DNA of 64,000 bases from Monocercomonoides exilis (lineage: Eukaryota > Preaxostyla > Oxymonadida > Polymastigidae). Below are positions 45,751 to 58,704 of this stretch, one piece after another. Positions within the stretch are counted from its first letter, which is position 1. The number at the start of each line of letters is the position of its first letter. The stretch covers positions 537,001 to 601,000 of the forward strand of contig LSRY02000038.1 of NCBI GenBank assembly GCA_001643675.2, given 5' to 3'. The notes beneath the pieces were generated by a model that was given only the letters and a program-made list of their open reading frames with translations, was not told where the DNA came from and did not search any database. The translations under genes were made by a program, and so were the position numbers.

Positions 45751-47083
45751 ATGTCTGAGCATCGGAACATTGTAAGATATTGCGGACGAGAACAAAAATT
45801 ATTTGCAAAAGAATTGCTTGTGCATTTATCCCCTGAAGCAATGAGAAAGCTTCAAGAGGATTTCGAATCAAAAGATATAAAAATAACGGACGTTTGAAAT
45901 ATTATTTCATTACTATTTTGAGATTTTCAACTTTTAAAAATAGTTTGTTGACTTGATGGAAGATCATTTACCTGAGTGTTATTTTGATGAGCATTTTGTT
46001 CATGATTTAGTTAATTTGTTTGAAGAAATTGATGTTAATGGAGATAAAACCATGCAATGGGAAGTATTTTTAACAATAATTAATAATTATTTAAAAAAAT
46101 TTTATCGACATCATTTTTTTTTAGGAGTTCGTTGGATTTATTATTGAATCTTCTTCTTCATTTGAAGCTGAGAATATTTCGCGCCAAAAGGTATGGTGCT
46201 TTCAAAGACATTTATTATTTTGTAGTATTATTTCACTGCAATAATTATTTACAGTATCATCACAGTGTTGACTATTTTTTGACAGATACACTCCAGACAA
46301 TGTTCTATTTTCCTGAGAATCAACAACTTTATTGCTGCGAAGAGCATACAAACAATGTTATAGTCGTAGATCCAGCTGTATACATTTTTTCATTTTTTTA
46401 ACTCAAAAAATTTTTATGGAAATTATTTTTTTTTTTTATTGATTATTTTCATGTAACTTTACACATTGGTTTTGTTTGTTTGGAATCTAACTAATTGATT
46501 GATTTAAGACTGGAACACATCTTCGAACATTGAGAGGGCACACCGGAGCAGTCACAGGAGTTGTTCATTTGCCAAATTTGCATTTGTTTATCACATCTTC
46601 TATGGACAGAACACTCTGTGTGTGGGACGAAGAGGAAGGGAAATGCATTTATTTCACTTTAGCCGCAAAAAATGAGGTTTGTTTTGAAAAGTTTCACCAT
46701 TTTTAGATGTTTATCATTTCTTTCTTTCTTATCTTTTTCATTCATTCTTTTTTTCTTTTTTTATTCTTTATTCTTATTCTTATTCTATTTCTATTTCTAT
46801 TTCTTTAATATATTTCAAATATTTCTAATTTTATGATTAATATGATTAATATATTTCTCTTTCTCTTTTCATTTTTATTCGACCCTCCAATCAATCAACC
46901 AACAAACAAATAAATAAAACAACAAATAAATAAATAAATAAATAAACATTTATTAGGCTGAATCTTCACCTGTGACTGTTCTTTTGTGGGATGAAGAGCA
47001 TCAGACGCTGTTTAGTGGAGATGTGAATGGATCTATTACTATTTGGAGTGTGGATGCAAGGAGCAAAATAAAAGTGTGGTTGA

Positions 47084-47132
<49 letters not shown>

Positions 47133-50100
47133 AGAGAAAGAGAAAGAAAGAAAGAAAGAAAAAGAAAGAGAATGAATGAATGAGAGAACGATGGAGATAG
47201 AGAGAAAGGAAGGAAGGAAGAAAAAGAAGAGAACTTATTGAATTTTGATTAGAAAATGATTATTTTTAGTTTTGTTTAGATCTTGAATGCATCGAAATTG
47301 AGATATTTTTATTCTTTCTCCTTTGCTATTATTCATTTTATTTAATAATATTATTATTTTCATATTTAAATTCCCTTTTTCATTTTACTCTATTTTATTT
47401 TATTTATATTTTATTTTTATTTATTTTATTTTATTTTATTTTTTCTCTTTCACAAAATCAGCTTGAGATCAAAGGGGTTCTCTATGGACACACTCAATCT
47501 TCTTCTTCATTGAAAAATACCTCTTCTCAACTGCATTCATCATTATCTTCTTCTTCTTCTTCTAATTCTTCTTCTTCCTCCTCCTCCCCCTCTTCTTCTT
47601 CTTCATTCACTTCAGTTACAAATAGACAAGGAATTGATAGCTTTCGTTCAAATTGTGTGTTTATTTTTGATCTATTTTTAATTTTTGAATTTATTTTTTC
47701 TTCCTTTTTGATTTTTGATTTTTGATTTTTCTTCTTTCTTTTCTTCTTTCTTTTCTTGTTTCTTTTCTTCTCTTTCTCTTTCTCTTTCTCTTTCTCTTTC
47801 TCTTTCTCTTTCTCTTTCTCTTTCTCTTTCTCTTTCTTTTTCTTAGCTTCTCCTTCCTCTCGCAGCCATTTCGATGAAGCTGCTGCTGTTTTGCAGGATT
47901 CAATCGAAGAAGGTTTCAAAAAACAGAAAAAAAACAAAACAGAAAATGGAATTTCTTCTTCTTCTGACAAGCAAGGGAATGATGATGGATATGTGAAGAA
48001 TAAAATAACTTCTTCTTCTTCTTTATCAATATCTTCTTCTTCTTCTTCTTCTCTTCCCTTTTCTTCCTCTGTTCCACCATTGACTCTTCAACCTCTTTCA
48101 TCTCCTTCTTCCTCCTTCAATTCTCTTTCTCTTTCTCCTTCTTATTCAACTGATTCACCTTCTTCTTCTTCTTCTTCCTCCTCCTCCTCCTCTTCTTCTT
48201 CTTCTTTTTTCTCTTCTCCTTCTTCTTTCGATCATTCACACAAAACATCTTCACTTCGCAACCAAATCTCTGACACTTCAAAATTACTCTCAGAATTCTC
48301 GTCATCTTCTTCATCCTCTTCTTCTCAATCTTCTTCTTCTATTTCATCTTCCTCTTTTTCCTCTTCCTCTTCCTCCTCCTCTTCCTCTTCTTCTTCATAT
48401 TCCTCTTCCTCTTATTCCTCTTCCTCTTCCATCTGCCATCACTCCCGCATCACCTCCCTCCTCATCCTCCCTTCCACCCTCCATCTCCTCGCCTCCTCCT
48501 CCTCCGATTCCTCCATCATCGTCTGGGACGTCCTCAAACAAAAGCCCCGCTCTCAACTGCGCAAACACCTGCATTCTGTCAACTGCCTCATTTTTAACCA
48601 TCCAACACACCATCTGCTCTCTGGTGGGACTGACTGCTGTGTGAATGTGTGGAATCCTCTTGTGACTGACAAAGGGTCGTTTGCCTTTGCGCTTTCTCAG
48701 CTGAATTCGCCTGTTGTTGCTCTGGCAAATGTTGGGGGGAAAGGAGAAGTTGTGTCGTTGTGTGAAGATGGAGGCATAAGATTGTTTGACCTGCAGACGA
48801 AGACGTTGCTGCAGTCTGTTGCGTTGGATGTGCAGGGGGTGATGAGCGAAGGGATGATGGTGGTGAGGCTATCTGATGATGCGTTGTTTGGAGGATATGG
48901 AGGAGGAGGAGGAGGAAAGGGAGGAAGAGGAGGAGGAAAGGGAAGTGAAGGAGGAGAAGGAAAAGAAATATCTCTGCGTTCGAATTCATCACAATCTGTT
49001 TTGAGTCGATTTGAGGAGCAAAACAAACAAAACAAGCAAAATAAACAGCCAAATTCGTTTTCTCTGCAATCTTCATTGAATTCACCTCTTTCTCGTTCTC
49101 CGCATGTGACAAAGACGAACATGATGAGGAAGATTGAGAAGTTATCGCAGACAATCACAAAACCGATGTTGCATCAGCAGAAATGCAAAAATGTTGTTGT
49201 GTGTTCGAACATGAATGAGAAGATGGTGATAACAGGAGGAAGAATGCTGGCGGTGTATGAGTATTCGTTTGGGAGAGGGAAAGGGAAGAGGAAGAGCGGA
49301 GGAAGAGAAAGAGGGGGAGAAAGAGAAGGAGAAGAGAAAGAAGGGAAGGAAGAAGGAGGAAGAGGAAGGAGAAGAGGAGAAGGAGAAGAGGAAGAGATTG
49401 AAGATGTAGAAGAAGGAGATGTTGGAGTGGGAAATGGAGGAAGCGAAGAAGATGAGGTGAAGATGGTGCTGAGGGCGATGAGGAAGAGGAAGAGAAGAAA
49501 GAGAAGAAGAAGAAGAAAGAGAGAGAAAATGATGAGAGAAAGAGAAAGAGGAGGAGGAGGAGGAGGAGGAGGAGGAGGAGGAGGAGGAGGAGGAAAAGGA
49601 GGAGGGGGAAGAGGAATAAATTCGAAGGAAATGAGTGAAAATTCCAATAAAAATGGAATGTTGATGAGGAAGAAACAGTCAATGAGTGAAATTGGAGAAG
49701 GATTTAGCTTCAGAAATCGAATGAGAGGAGGAGGAGGAGGAGAGGAAGAAGAGAAAGATGATGATTTCGATGACGATGATGAAGACGATGATGAAGGAGA
49801 AGGAGAAGGAGACGATGACGATGAAGACGATGAAGACGAAGATGAAGAAGAAGCAATTGATTCTCTTCTGAACTCCTCAAATTCGCAGCAAACTTCTCGT
49901 TCGTCGTTCCGCAGCGCATCCAAAATTGGCAGTGTGAATGGCTCTGTGTCGAAGAAGAAGTCGAGGTATGAAGAGATTGAGATGGCGAGGATGGCATTGG
50001 CGAGGAAGAAGATGGCAGAAGGAGGGTTTGAAATGCCGAGGAATGGAAGCATTCCGAAGCAGCTGAGGTTGAATATTCCTTCTTCTCCGTCTTCTTTTGG

Positions 50101-53100
50101 TACTTCTTCTTCTTCTTCTTCGTCATCTCCTTCTTCTTCTATTTCTATTTCAACTTCTTCTTCCTCTTCCTCTTCCTCTTCCTCTTCTTCTTCTGATACA
50201 AATTCCAATGAGAATAAGAATAAGAAGAATGCGAATTCAATGAAGATAACAAGACAAAGAGTTGACTATGCAGAAGTGGCAGCGAAGGCGAAGGAGAAGG
50301 CGCTGAAGGAGAGGCTGATGGTGCAGTCATTGATTGCTCACAGCGGAAGGAGGATTGGAAAGCCAAAGGTGTGATTTATAAGAGAGAGGAGAGGAGAAAG
50401 AGAGGGGGGAGAGAAAAGAAGAGGAGAGAAGAAGAAAGAAGGAGAGGAGAGAGAAAGAGAGAGAGAGATAGAGAGAGAGAGAGAAAAGGAGAGAGGGAAG
50501 AAGAAAGAGAGAGAAGGAGGAGAAAGAAAGAGAAAGATAAATGAAATACTGTTATATTTCTACTTAATGTTTTTTTTATTTAATATTTATTCACTTTTAA
50601 TTATCATTTATTTTAATTAATTATTTATTTATTAAATATTTCTTTTATTTATTTCTTTCTTAATTAATTATTTTTTTTTTCTTATTCTTATTCTTATTGT
50701 TTTCATTTTCTATCTCTTCTTCTTTCTTCCATTCACTCATTCATTTCATTTTCTCATTCTCTCAGCCCATCCGTTCTGCTGTGTACAATGCACTTTCAGC
50801 CACACTTGCCTGTGCTGTTGAGTCATCCATCGTTTTATTCGATGCATTCAGTGGATGCATCAGTGGGAAATATCATTCTTCTTCTTTTTCTTCTTCTAAT
50901 TCTTCCTCTTCTTCTTCTTCTTCTTCTTCTTCTTCCTCTCTTATTACTTGTCTTTCTCTTGACAAGAGGATGAGGAAGTTGTATGTGGGCAATGCAGATG
51001 GCGATGTGGCTGTGCTGAAGTTCAACAATGGCGCTGTGATGACTCAATTAGAGGGACATGCCCCAATTGTGAGCAGAAATGCAAAGACGGGGAAAATTGG
51101 TATGAAATGGGATAAAGTTTTTTAGGTTTTTTTTTTTTTAGATTTTATTGTTATTTCTTTTGTTTTCTTTTATTATTTTTCTTTTGCATTGCATTACTTA
51201 TTCGATGAATTAATTGTTACGAATTATTTGAATATTTGAAATTATCTTCTTTTATTCTCATTCTTATTCTCGTTTTCAAATTATCTCTTTCTCTTTCTCT
51301 TTCTCTCTTTCTTTCTTTCTCTCTCTTTCTCTCTCTCTCTCTCCTTCATCTTTCTCCTCTCCCCTTTCCAGACACCGAACCCCTCCCCATCACCTCCATC
51401 TGCTATTCTGACAACTCCGGCTGTGTTCTTTCAACTTCGTGGGAAAAACAAGCCATTTTCCAATCAGAAACAACCGAATTTCTCCGGCATATTTCTCCGC
51501 TTTCAGGTGACCTGCTTTGTTCTTCTGTGTCTTCTACACAGGAAATATCGCTTGCAGCTATTGGGTCATCAGATGGCATTGTGCGGTTGTTTGAAATTCC
51601 ATCGGCTCAACCTTTTATTAATTATTCTATTGGGAATAATAATAATAATCATTCTTCTTCTTCTTCTTCTCCCTTCACCCCACTCCTCTCCATCACCTCC
51701 CTCTGCTTCTGCGATGACTTTCCCCTTCTCGTTTGTGGCGATTCATCAGGTTTTCTCCATCTTTTTTCAGTTAAACCTTGTTCTTCCCGCACTCTCATTG
51801 CCAAATGGATGAATGTCTTGTGCTACTCAAACGCGTTTTTGCCTCTTTCGCAGCTGGCAAACACGAAAATTGCTGAAGAATTGGTGGGAAAAGGAGGAGG
51901 TGGAGGAGGAGCAGGAAATTATGAAGGAAATAAAATAGATAATGGAAGTTTTGGTACTAATACTAATACTAATACTAATACTAATAATACTGTTAGTTTT
52001 TCTTCATCTTCTCTTTCTTCTTCTTCTCCATCTTCTTCTCCTTCCCCTTCTGTTGCAGAAAATATTTCATCATCATCTTCTTCTTCCTCCTCTTCTTCTT
52101 CCTCTTCTTCCTCTTCTTCTTCTCTTCCTCGCAATCCAAGCCAACTTCTTCCTCCAGCCACTGATACAACATTACCCATTTCTTCGTTCTCTTCTTCTTC
52201 TTCTTCCTCTTCCTCTTCCTCTTCCTCTTCCTCTTCAACAAACAATGCAATTAATTCTTCTCAATCTTCTCCGCCTTCTTCTTCTTCTTCTGTTTCAACC
52301 ACACCTTCTCCTTCTCCATCTTCCTCTTCTTCTCAGCAAGCTTCGAAAAAGATATTACCAATTTCATCGTCATCATCATCATCATCTTCTTCTTCTTCTT
52401 CCTCTTCCTCTTCCTCTTCCTCTTCTGTCGATTCTTGTTCTTCTTCTTCTTCTCCCCCTCCTTCCAAAATCCCTTCTCATTCGTTGAATTCTGCTTCTGC
52501 TTCTTCTTCTTCTTCTTCGAGAAGAAAAACTGACACTTCGTTTATTCTTCCTTCTTCTTCTGGAATATCTTGTCTATGTTTTGTTCCGTATGTTAAGATT
52601 TCTTTGACAGAAGTAGGAGAAGAAGAGGCAGAAGAGAAAGAAATCGAAGGAGGACAAGCAGATGCTTCTTCTTCTTCTTCTTCTTCTTCCAGAGCTGACT
52701 TGATAACTTCTCCAATATCCAATAAATCAACATCTTCTTCTTCTTCTTCTTTCTCTTCTTCTTTCTCTTCTCTTTCTCCTCTTTCTTATTCTTCTTTCCC
52801 TCAAACCGCTCATCTTCTCTTTTGTGGAGATGAAAAAGGTTTCATCACTGTTTATAATCTTCAGCCGCTCATTCATCTTTTGGGGCTGAAATCGATTTCT
52901 GAGACAATCGAAGAAAGAAATGGGAATGTGAATGGAAACATAAATAAGAATACAAATAGGAAAAAGAATGTGAATGTGAATGGAAGTGGAAGAAATGAAA
53001 ACAAAAATGAGGGGAGAGAAGAAGAAGAAGGAGAAGGAGAAGGAGATGGAGATGGAGAAAGATTAGATACAGCAATAAGGACCTATTCTTCTTCCTCTTC

Positions 53101-56100
53101 TTCCTCTTCTTCCTCTTCCTCTTCCACTTTCTCTACAATTCTTGAACAATCATCGTCATCATCTTCTTCTTCTTCTTCTGAAAGACGTGACGGATCTGCT
53201 CCCTTCGTCATCCATTTCAATCCTCTTCCTTCTTCTCTCTTTTCTTCTTCTTCTTCTTCTTCTTCTCTTTCTTCTCTTTCTTCTTCCTCTTCTAATTCTT
53301 CTTCCTCTTCCTCTTCCTCTTCCTCTTCCTCCTCTTCCTCTTCTTCTTCTACTCTCACTCTCTCACCGACCATTCGTGATCTCCTCATTCTTGTGGGCAG
53401 ATGGCGTGCTCATTCGGAGTCCGTCACTGCTTTGCAATACATTCCGTTGAATGAAACATTAATGTCTGCTTCTTTGGATGGCACAGCCTGTTTGTGGGAT
53501 GTCAGGGCGTTTTTGGAGCAGAAGAGCAGAAGAACAGGAAGAGGGAGAGAAGAAGAAGAAGGAGAAGGAGAAGGAGAAGGAGAAAGAAGAGGAGGATTCA
53601 GAGAGAGCAAAAGAAGTTGGAAAAGGAAAGATAGTTTCAAATTCAATGAAAAAGGAGAAGAAACCGGAAATTCGCAAAATCCTTCAAAAATGCTGAATAT
53701 TTCTCCTTCTTCTTCGTCTTTTGCTGTTTTGACCAAAAAATTAATGCCAAACAAACCGTCAGACAAGAAAAATAACCCAAAACCAAACATGAAAGATATT
53801 AAACAAGAGGGAGAAAAAATGAATGTGATTTCCAATGCCAACACAAATGCCCTCACAACATCGCCATTTCAGAGGAGTTTCCAAGGAAGTCTTTCGAGTT
53901 ATGCCACTTCCTTCACCACATCCAGCTCTCCCCAAAACAACCAGCTCTTCCAATTTGCTCATTATCCACACTCAATCATTGCTCGTAGCTCCTCCTCATC
54001 CTCTTTCCAATCCTCATCTTCCTCTTCCTCTTCCTCTTCCTCTTCCTTTTTCCCCTTTTCTTTTCTCCCTCCCTCTTTCCTCCCTCCTCCCCTTCGGAGT
54101 ATCGTGTGTTTGGGTCGAATTCACTCTGTCTGTGGAGCAATTGACTTGCCCAGTGAGGAAGAAACAGATGGCTATGGAAACAGCAAGAGGATGATTAGAG
54201 TTGCACTGAAGATGGCGCTGCAGCAGACGAGAGAGGCAAAAGAGCTGAGGGAAAGAGAGAGAAGAGATGGGAGTGTGTTGAGCGGGGAAGAGGCGGAGAA
54301 GAAAGTGGATGATGAGTTTTTTGGGTTTCTGGATGAATTGAATGGAGTGAATGGAATGAATTCAAGTGGTTCATCATCATCTTCTTCATCATCGTTATCT
54401 GGAACAGGTGCAGGCAGTTTGGTGGGAGGAGATGGAGAAAGAGAGAAGGAGAAAGAGAGGGAGAAAGAAAGAGATGCAAGAACAAGTGTGAAGGGATTGT
54501 TTAGAGCAAGTGCAAAAGCAGTTCTTTCTGCTGTGATGTTTGCAGATTCGTCAAAGAACTTAGAAAAATCACCATTGAAAATAGGAGAAAGAGGAATTTT
54601 CAGCAAAAAGGGAAAAATGAATGTGAGCCAGAAAGAAGGAGACAGTTTGTCTTCTCCTTTTAAGACTCGTGTTGATTCAATGAATGCAAATCAAGATAGT
54701 CAAAAACCAAATATCAAAGGAAATAATTCCACCACTCAAGATTCTTTTGCCTCGAATTCTCTTTCTCCTCCTCCTCTTCCTCCTCTGCCTTCACCTTCTT
54801 CATCGCCATTATCTTCTCCTTCAGCCTCCACTTCATCATCTTCAACAACTTTGCCTCCTCTTCCTCTTCCTTCCTCTCCTCTTCCTTCTCTTTTTGCAGC
54901 ACAAAACACCAGAAATAGCACTTCCACAGATGAAAAAGCGATTTCTTTGGTTTCTCCAAAAGGAGCAAAAGAGAATGAGATTGATAAAGAGGATAAGACA
55001 AGAACTGAATTATCATCTTCTTCACCCCAAAAATCTCTTTTAAATGAACAAAGCACTGAAAAGACAACAGACAAAACAAAAGTTTCCTCATCAAATTCAT
55101 CCAATTCATCCAATCCCTGGCGTTTTGTTCCAGTGACAGCGCCATTTGAGGAAGAAATGACACGAAAAACGAAAGAGGTAATGGTGGAATTGAGAGCGAA
55201 ATTGTGTGAGCGAAGGAGGAAGAAGAGGGACACAGCAGGGGCAGACTTTGGAGATGGATTTGTAGTTGCTCGGAGGGTGTGTGGAGAAGATGCAGCATCG
55301 AAAGAGATTATCAACTTGGCTGCGCAGACAAATAAGATTAAGGAGAGGAAAGAGAATGGAGTGATTGGAGGAGGAGGAAGTGATGTTAATGTTTCAACAT
55401 CTTCTTCCTCTTCCTCTTCTCCTTCTCCTTCTCCTTCCTCCTCTTCCACTTCTTCTTCAATGAGCACCCCCACTCCTTCTGTTCTGGATACGCCTCTCTC
55501 TTCTTCTCGCTATTCTCCTCTGAACAGCGACACGATTGAGATGCGTGTTGCAATTGACAGCAGCGGAAAGGGAGTGATTGAGCATCTGAATGTGAAGTCC
55601 AGCCACAAAAGAAAGAGAGACAGTGGAGATGGGAATGAAAGCGGAAGAGAAAAAGAAAGAGAAAGAGGAGAAGGAGAAAAAGGAAGTGGAAGAGAAAAGG
55701 GGAATGTTGATGAGATAAGCAAAAGCAGTGCAAATGAGACAGAAGACAAGAAGAATGTCGAAAATGAGAAGAATTCGAACAACGCAAAACACTTTCGTTC
55801 CATTTCTGTGCCTTTTGCTTCATCTCAATCGCTGTTTTCGAGCAATTACAGCATTAAGCTCCCTCCAATAAATGGAGAAAACTCTCAAGTTTCGCAGGCT
55901 TCTGGTATTAAACAGATGAATTCTTCTTCCTCTTCCTCTTCTTCCTCTTCATCATCTTCTCCTTCTCCTCTGTTCCATTCATTCCCCTCAGTTGTTTCTA
56001 ATCCTTCTTCAAACACACCCAACAACACGTTTTCTTCTCCTCTTCCACAAGATTCTCTTTCTTCATCATGTTCTTCTTCTTCCTCCTCCTCCTCCTCCTC

Positions 56101-57538
56101 TTCTTCTTCTTCTTCTTCTCAATCTTCCTTTTCTATTCCTCCTCTTCATCGTCACGACACCTCATTTTCAATCGCCTCTAATTCATCTTTGTCTCCCTCT
56201 CTTCATTCATATCGCTCTTCCTCAACTTCTTCTTCTTCTTATTCCCCTTATTCCTTTGCCAACATGCCAATGACTTCTTCTGCCTCCTCTTCCTCCTCCT
56301 CCTCCTCCTCTTCTTCTTCTTCTTCGAACTTCCTTCGTTTGCGTGTGCCGTTGGAGAAGAAGAACGGGAAATTCATTTCGAATGTGAGGGCACAGCTAAT
56401 AAAAGGCGCGCAAACAGCAAGAGAACTGAGAGAAACAAGAGAAACAAGAGAAATGAGTGGAATTCGAATGAAACCGATTGATGGAGCAAGAAAGGAGCAA
56501 ATGATGGATGATAAAATGAATGTTGGGAGTGAAAGAGGAAGAGAAGGAAGAGAAGAAAGAATATGTGGAAGTTTGACTGAAAGAGTAGCACAGTTCAATC
56601 GATTAAGCAACGAAAGAAGAGCAGAGCTGACTCCTTTGGATGAGAATGAAAGAGAAAGTGGAGAAGAAAAGGAAGAAGAAAGAGAAGGAGAAGAAGGAAA
56701 AGGTGGAGAAAGAGAAGAAGAAGAAGAAACAAAACAAAGAACTGTTTTTCATAACAGATCACAATCACAATATTTTTCATTTTCATCTTCACTTTCTCCT
56801 TCGCCTGCTTCTTCTCCTTCTCCTCTTCATGCTTCTTCTTCAGCTTCTTCTTCCACAAAACATTCCGTTTCTAATTCAACGTCAATAACTTCTTCCCCAT
56901 CATCATCTTCTTCTTCCTCTCCCTCTTCTTCTTCCCCTTCTTCTCCTTCTCGTCCTCAGCCCATCCGCCGCCAAATGAGTGCCATTTTAGACAGACCTCG
57001 CTCGCAATCGGTGGACATCAACATGAACAAGCCCTTTTTGCACGAGCATTCCTTCAAAACGAACCCAATTCCGTTCAATTCGCACTACGAAAAGCTGCTT
57101 TCGGAGAGGAATTTGAGGAGACAGATGAGCGAAAGGCTGATTTCGTCGGGGGCGGTGGACGAAGAAGGATTGGCACTCATTTTGTATACGCCCATGCAGA
57201 ACGATAAGGAGATTGCGGGGAGTGGAAAGGGAGGAGGAGGAGGAAAGGAAGAGAAAGGAAAGAGAGAAGGAAGTGGGAGAAGAGGAGGAGGAGAAGGAAG
57301 AGGAAGCGGATATTCGAATAACAGAACGCAAACTTTGCTTGTTTCTCATTCATCCTCACCAAATCTGCATTCATCTTCATTTCCTTCTTCTTCCTCTTCC
57401 TCTTCTTCTTCTTCCTCTTCTCTCTCTATTTCTCAAACAGCAACACCAATTGACACTCCAAGTATTCTTTCTTTGCCTTCTTCTGCTGTTCAGTCAATGA
57501 GACGGCTGCCTCCACTGGCTGAAGAACCTTCTGGGTGA
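45751..57538 (+). CDS. EF-hand and WD40-repeat giant protein with poly-serine linkers
   Basis: Ten exons join in frame to 3316 aa. The introns are 45892-45943, 46064-46124, 46191-46254, 46378-46508, 46677-46956, 47074-47461, 47655-47846, 50369-50765 and 51100-51371, all GT-AG. An EF-hand loop DVNGDKTMQWEE spans residues 77-88 across an exon junction. WD40 repeats follow: LRGHTGAVTGVVHL...DRTLCVWDEEEG (about 156-195), a second ending GSITIWSVD (about 230), and later ones with SSIIVWDVLKQK, CVNVWNPL and SVTALQYIPL...DGTACLWDV. Very long Ser runs, acidic Gly/Glu stretches and Arg/Glu repeats separate the propellers. EF-hand plus WD40 recalls WDR49-like ciliary proteins, so a flagellar role is plausible but inferred. 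The stop TGA at 57536 overlaps GTGAATAAA, so a further short exon near 57912 cannot be excluded. Confidence 0.8.
47085..47172 (+). repeat. (GA)n and AAAGAG repeats in an intron
   Basis: A purine-only stretch of GA dinucleotides passing into AAAGA units lies at the 5' side of intron 47074-47461. Confidence 0.9.
47770..47838 (+). repeat. (TTTCTC)n hexamer repeat before a splice acceptor
   Basis: About eleven TTTCTC units form the polypyrimidine tract of intron 47655-47846, directly upstream of the TTCTTAG acceptor. Confidence 0.9.
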
Positions 57539-57660
57539 ATAAAGAGGAAGAATGAAGAATATTTTATTTTATTTATTAATTTATTAATCTTATTTTTATG
57601 ATTTTATGATTTTTATTGGAGAAATAGTGATTATCAATGGATTAATTAAAAGGAATATGA

Positions 57661-57780
57661 AGAAAGAGAAAGAGAAAGAGAAAGAAAAGGAGAAAGAGAA
57701 AGAGAAAGAAAAGGAGAAAGAGAAAGAGAAAGAGAAAGAGAAAGAGAAGGAGAAAGAGAAAGAGAAAGAGAAAGAAAAGG
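57661..57780 (+). repeat. (AAAGAG)n hexamer repeat
   Basis: About 20 near-perfect AAAGAG units, some as AAAAGG. The complementary hexamer occurs in intron 47655-47846 and within the coding sequence of the neighbouring minus-strand gene at about 61200-61310. Confidence 0.95.
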
Positions 57781-57810
57781 AATTTATCATTGAATGAAAA
57801 AGAAGAATTT

Positions 57811-57850
57811 CTTTTCTTTTCTTTTCTTTTCTTTTCTTTTCTTTTCTTTT
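57811..57850 (+). repeat. (CTTTT)n pentamer repeat
   Basis: Eight consecutive CTTTT units within the convergent intergenic region. Confidence 0.9.
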
Positions 57851-58704
57851 TTATTTTTTGTTATTGTTTTCTGAGAAAAATCTTTTTATTTTTTGTGTAT
57901 TTTATTTCAGATGTATATTGATATCTTCCAACAGGAAGATCAACATTTATTGAATATTTGTGATTTGTATGTTAATTTCGCTTCTTTTCTCTTTTCTTTT
58001 CTCATTTCACTTTTCTTCTTATCTTCTTATCTTATATTATTTATCTTTTCTTCTCTTCTACCAAAATTTTTATCAACATTTCATTTAACTGCTTTCGGTT
58101 TTTTGCTTTGTAAATCAATCGAACTTCTTTTCTCTATTTTTTTAAACTGAAATTGTGATTTTTATGAAGATAAATGAAAAGTTATTTTTTATTTTTTCTG
58201 TTTTTTCTTTTTTCTTTTTCTTCACAAAAAAAAAAAAAATTCTCTTCTATTTTTCTGCTTATTCATTCAATTTCCTCTCGATTTGTTACTAAAATTCTTC
58301 TTCTTCAATGATTTTCTCTTTAATTTGAAGTGTATGCGTATGGAAAAATAAAAATCAATCTGATTTTTCTTGTTTGACATAGAAAGATGAAACATTCATG
58401 GAACTTGTTATTGTTCTTTTTTTTTTTTGATTCAAGAGTTCAGTTGAAGATATTTACATAATGTTTATTTTTTTTGCAACTTCACAATGCTCAGTTCATA
58501 ATAATTGGATCTATCACAAGCAGATTTTAAAATCCAACTATTTCTTTTTTTTTTTTTTTCCTATCATTTTGAGTTTTTGAAATAAGAAAAACTTGATTTT
58601 TGAAAGAATCAATAAAAATGTTTTTCTTAAAATTAAAATAATTCTATGCCATTTTCATCTCATTTGAGAAGTAAATGTGACAAAATAATATGACTCGGAA
58701 TAAT

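Larger units (their letters stand above)
57539..58704. other. Convergent intergenic region with simple repeats
   Basis: It separates the 3' ends of two convergent genes. It holds (AAAGAG)n at 57661-57780, (TTTTC)n at 57811-57850 and several long A or T runs. A possible small exon (TTTCAG acceptor at 57911, then MYIDIFQQEDQHLLNICDL) could belong to the upstream gene but does not join in that frame. Confidence 0.6.

Noticed and set aside
47085-47840. Possible CRISPR-like or satellite array
   Set aside because: The repeats are simple GA and TTTCTC microsatellites without spacers, and this is a eukaryotic intron.
49174-50208. 344-codon minus-strand frame of Ser/Phe/Leu runs
   Set aside because: It is the antisense of Glu/Lys/Gly and Ser-coded runs in exon 8 of the WD40 gene.
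57893-58150. Extra last exon of the WD40 gene or a small gene (85 codons)
   Set aside because: An acceptor-like TTTCAG is present, but joining from the GTGAAT donor at 57534 puts it in a different frame that stops after about 15 codons, so the TGA at 57536 was kept as the end.
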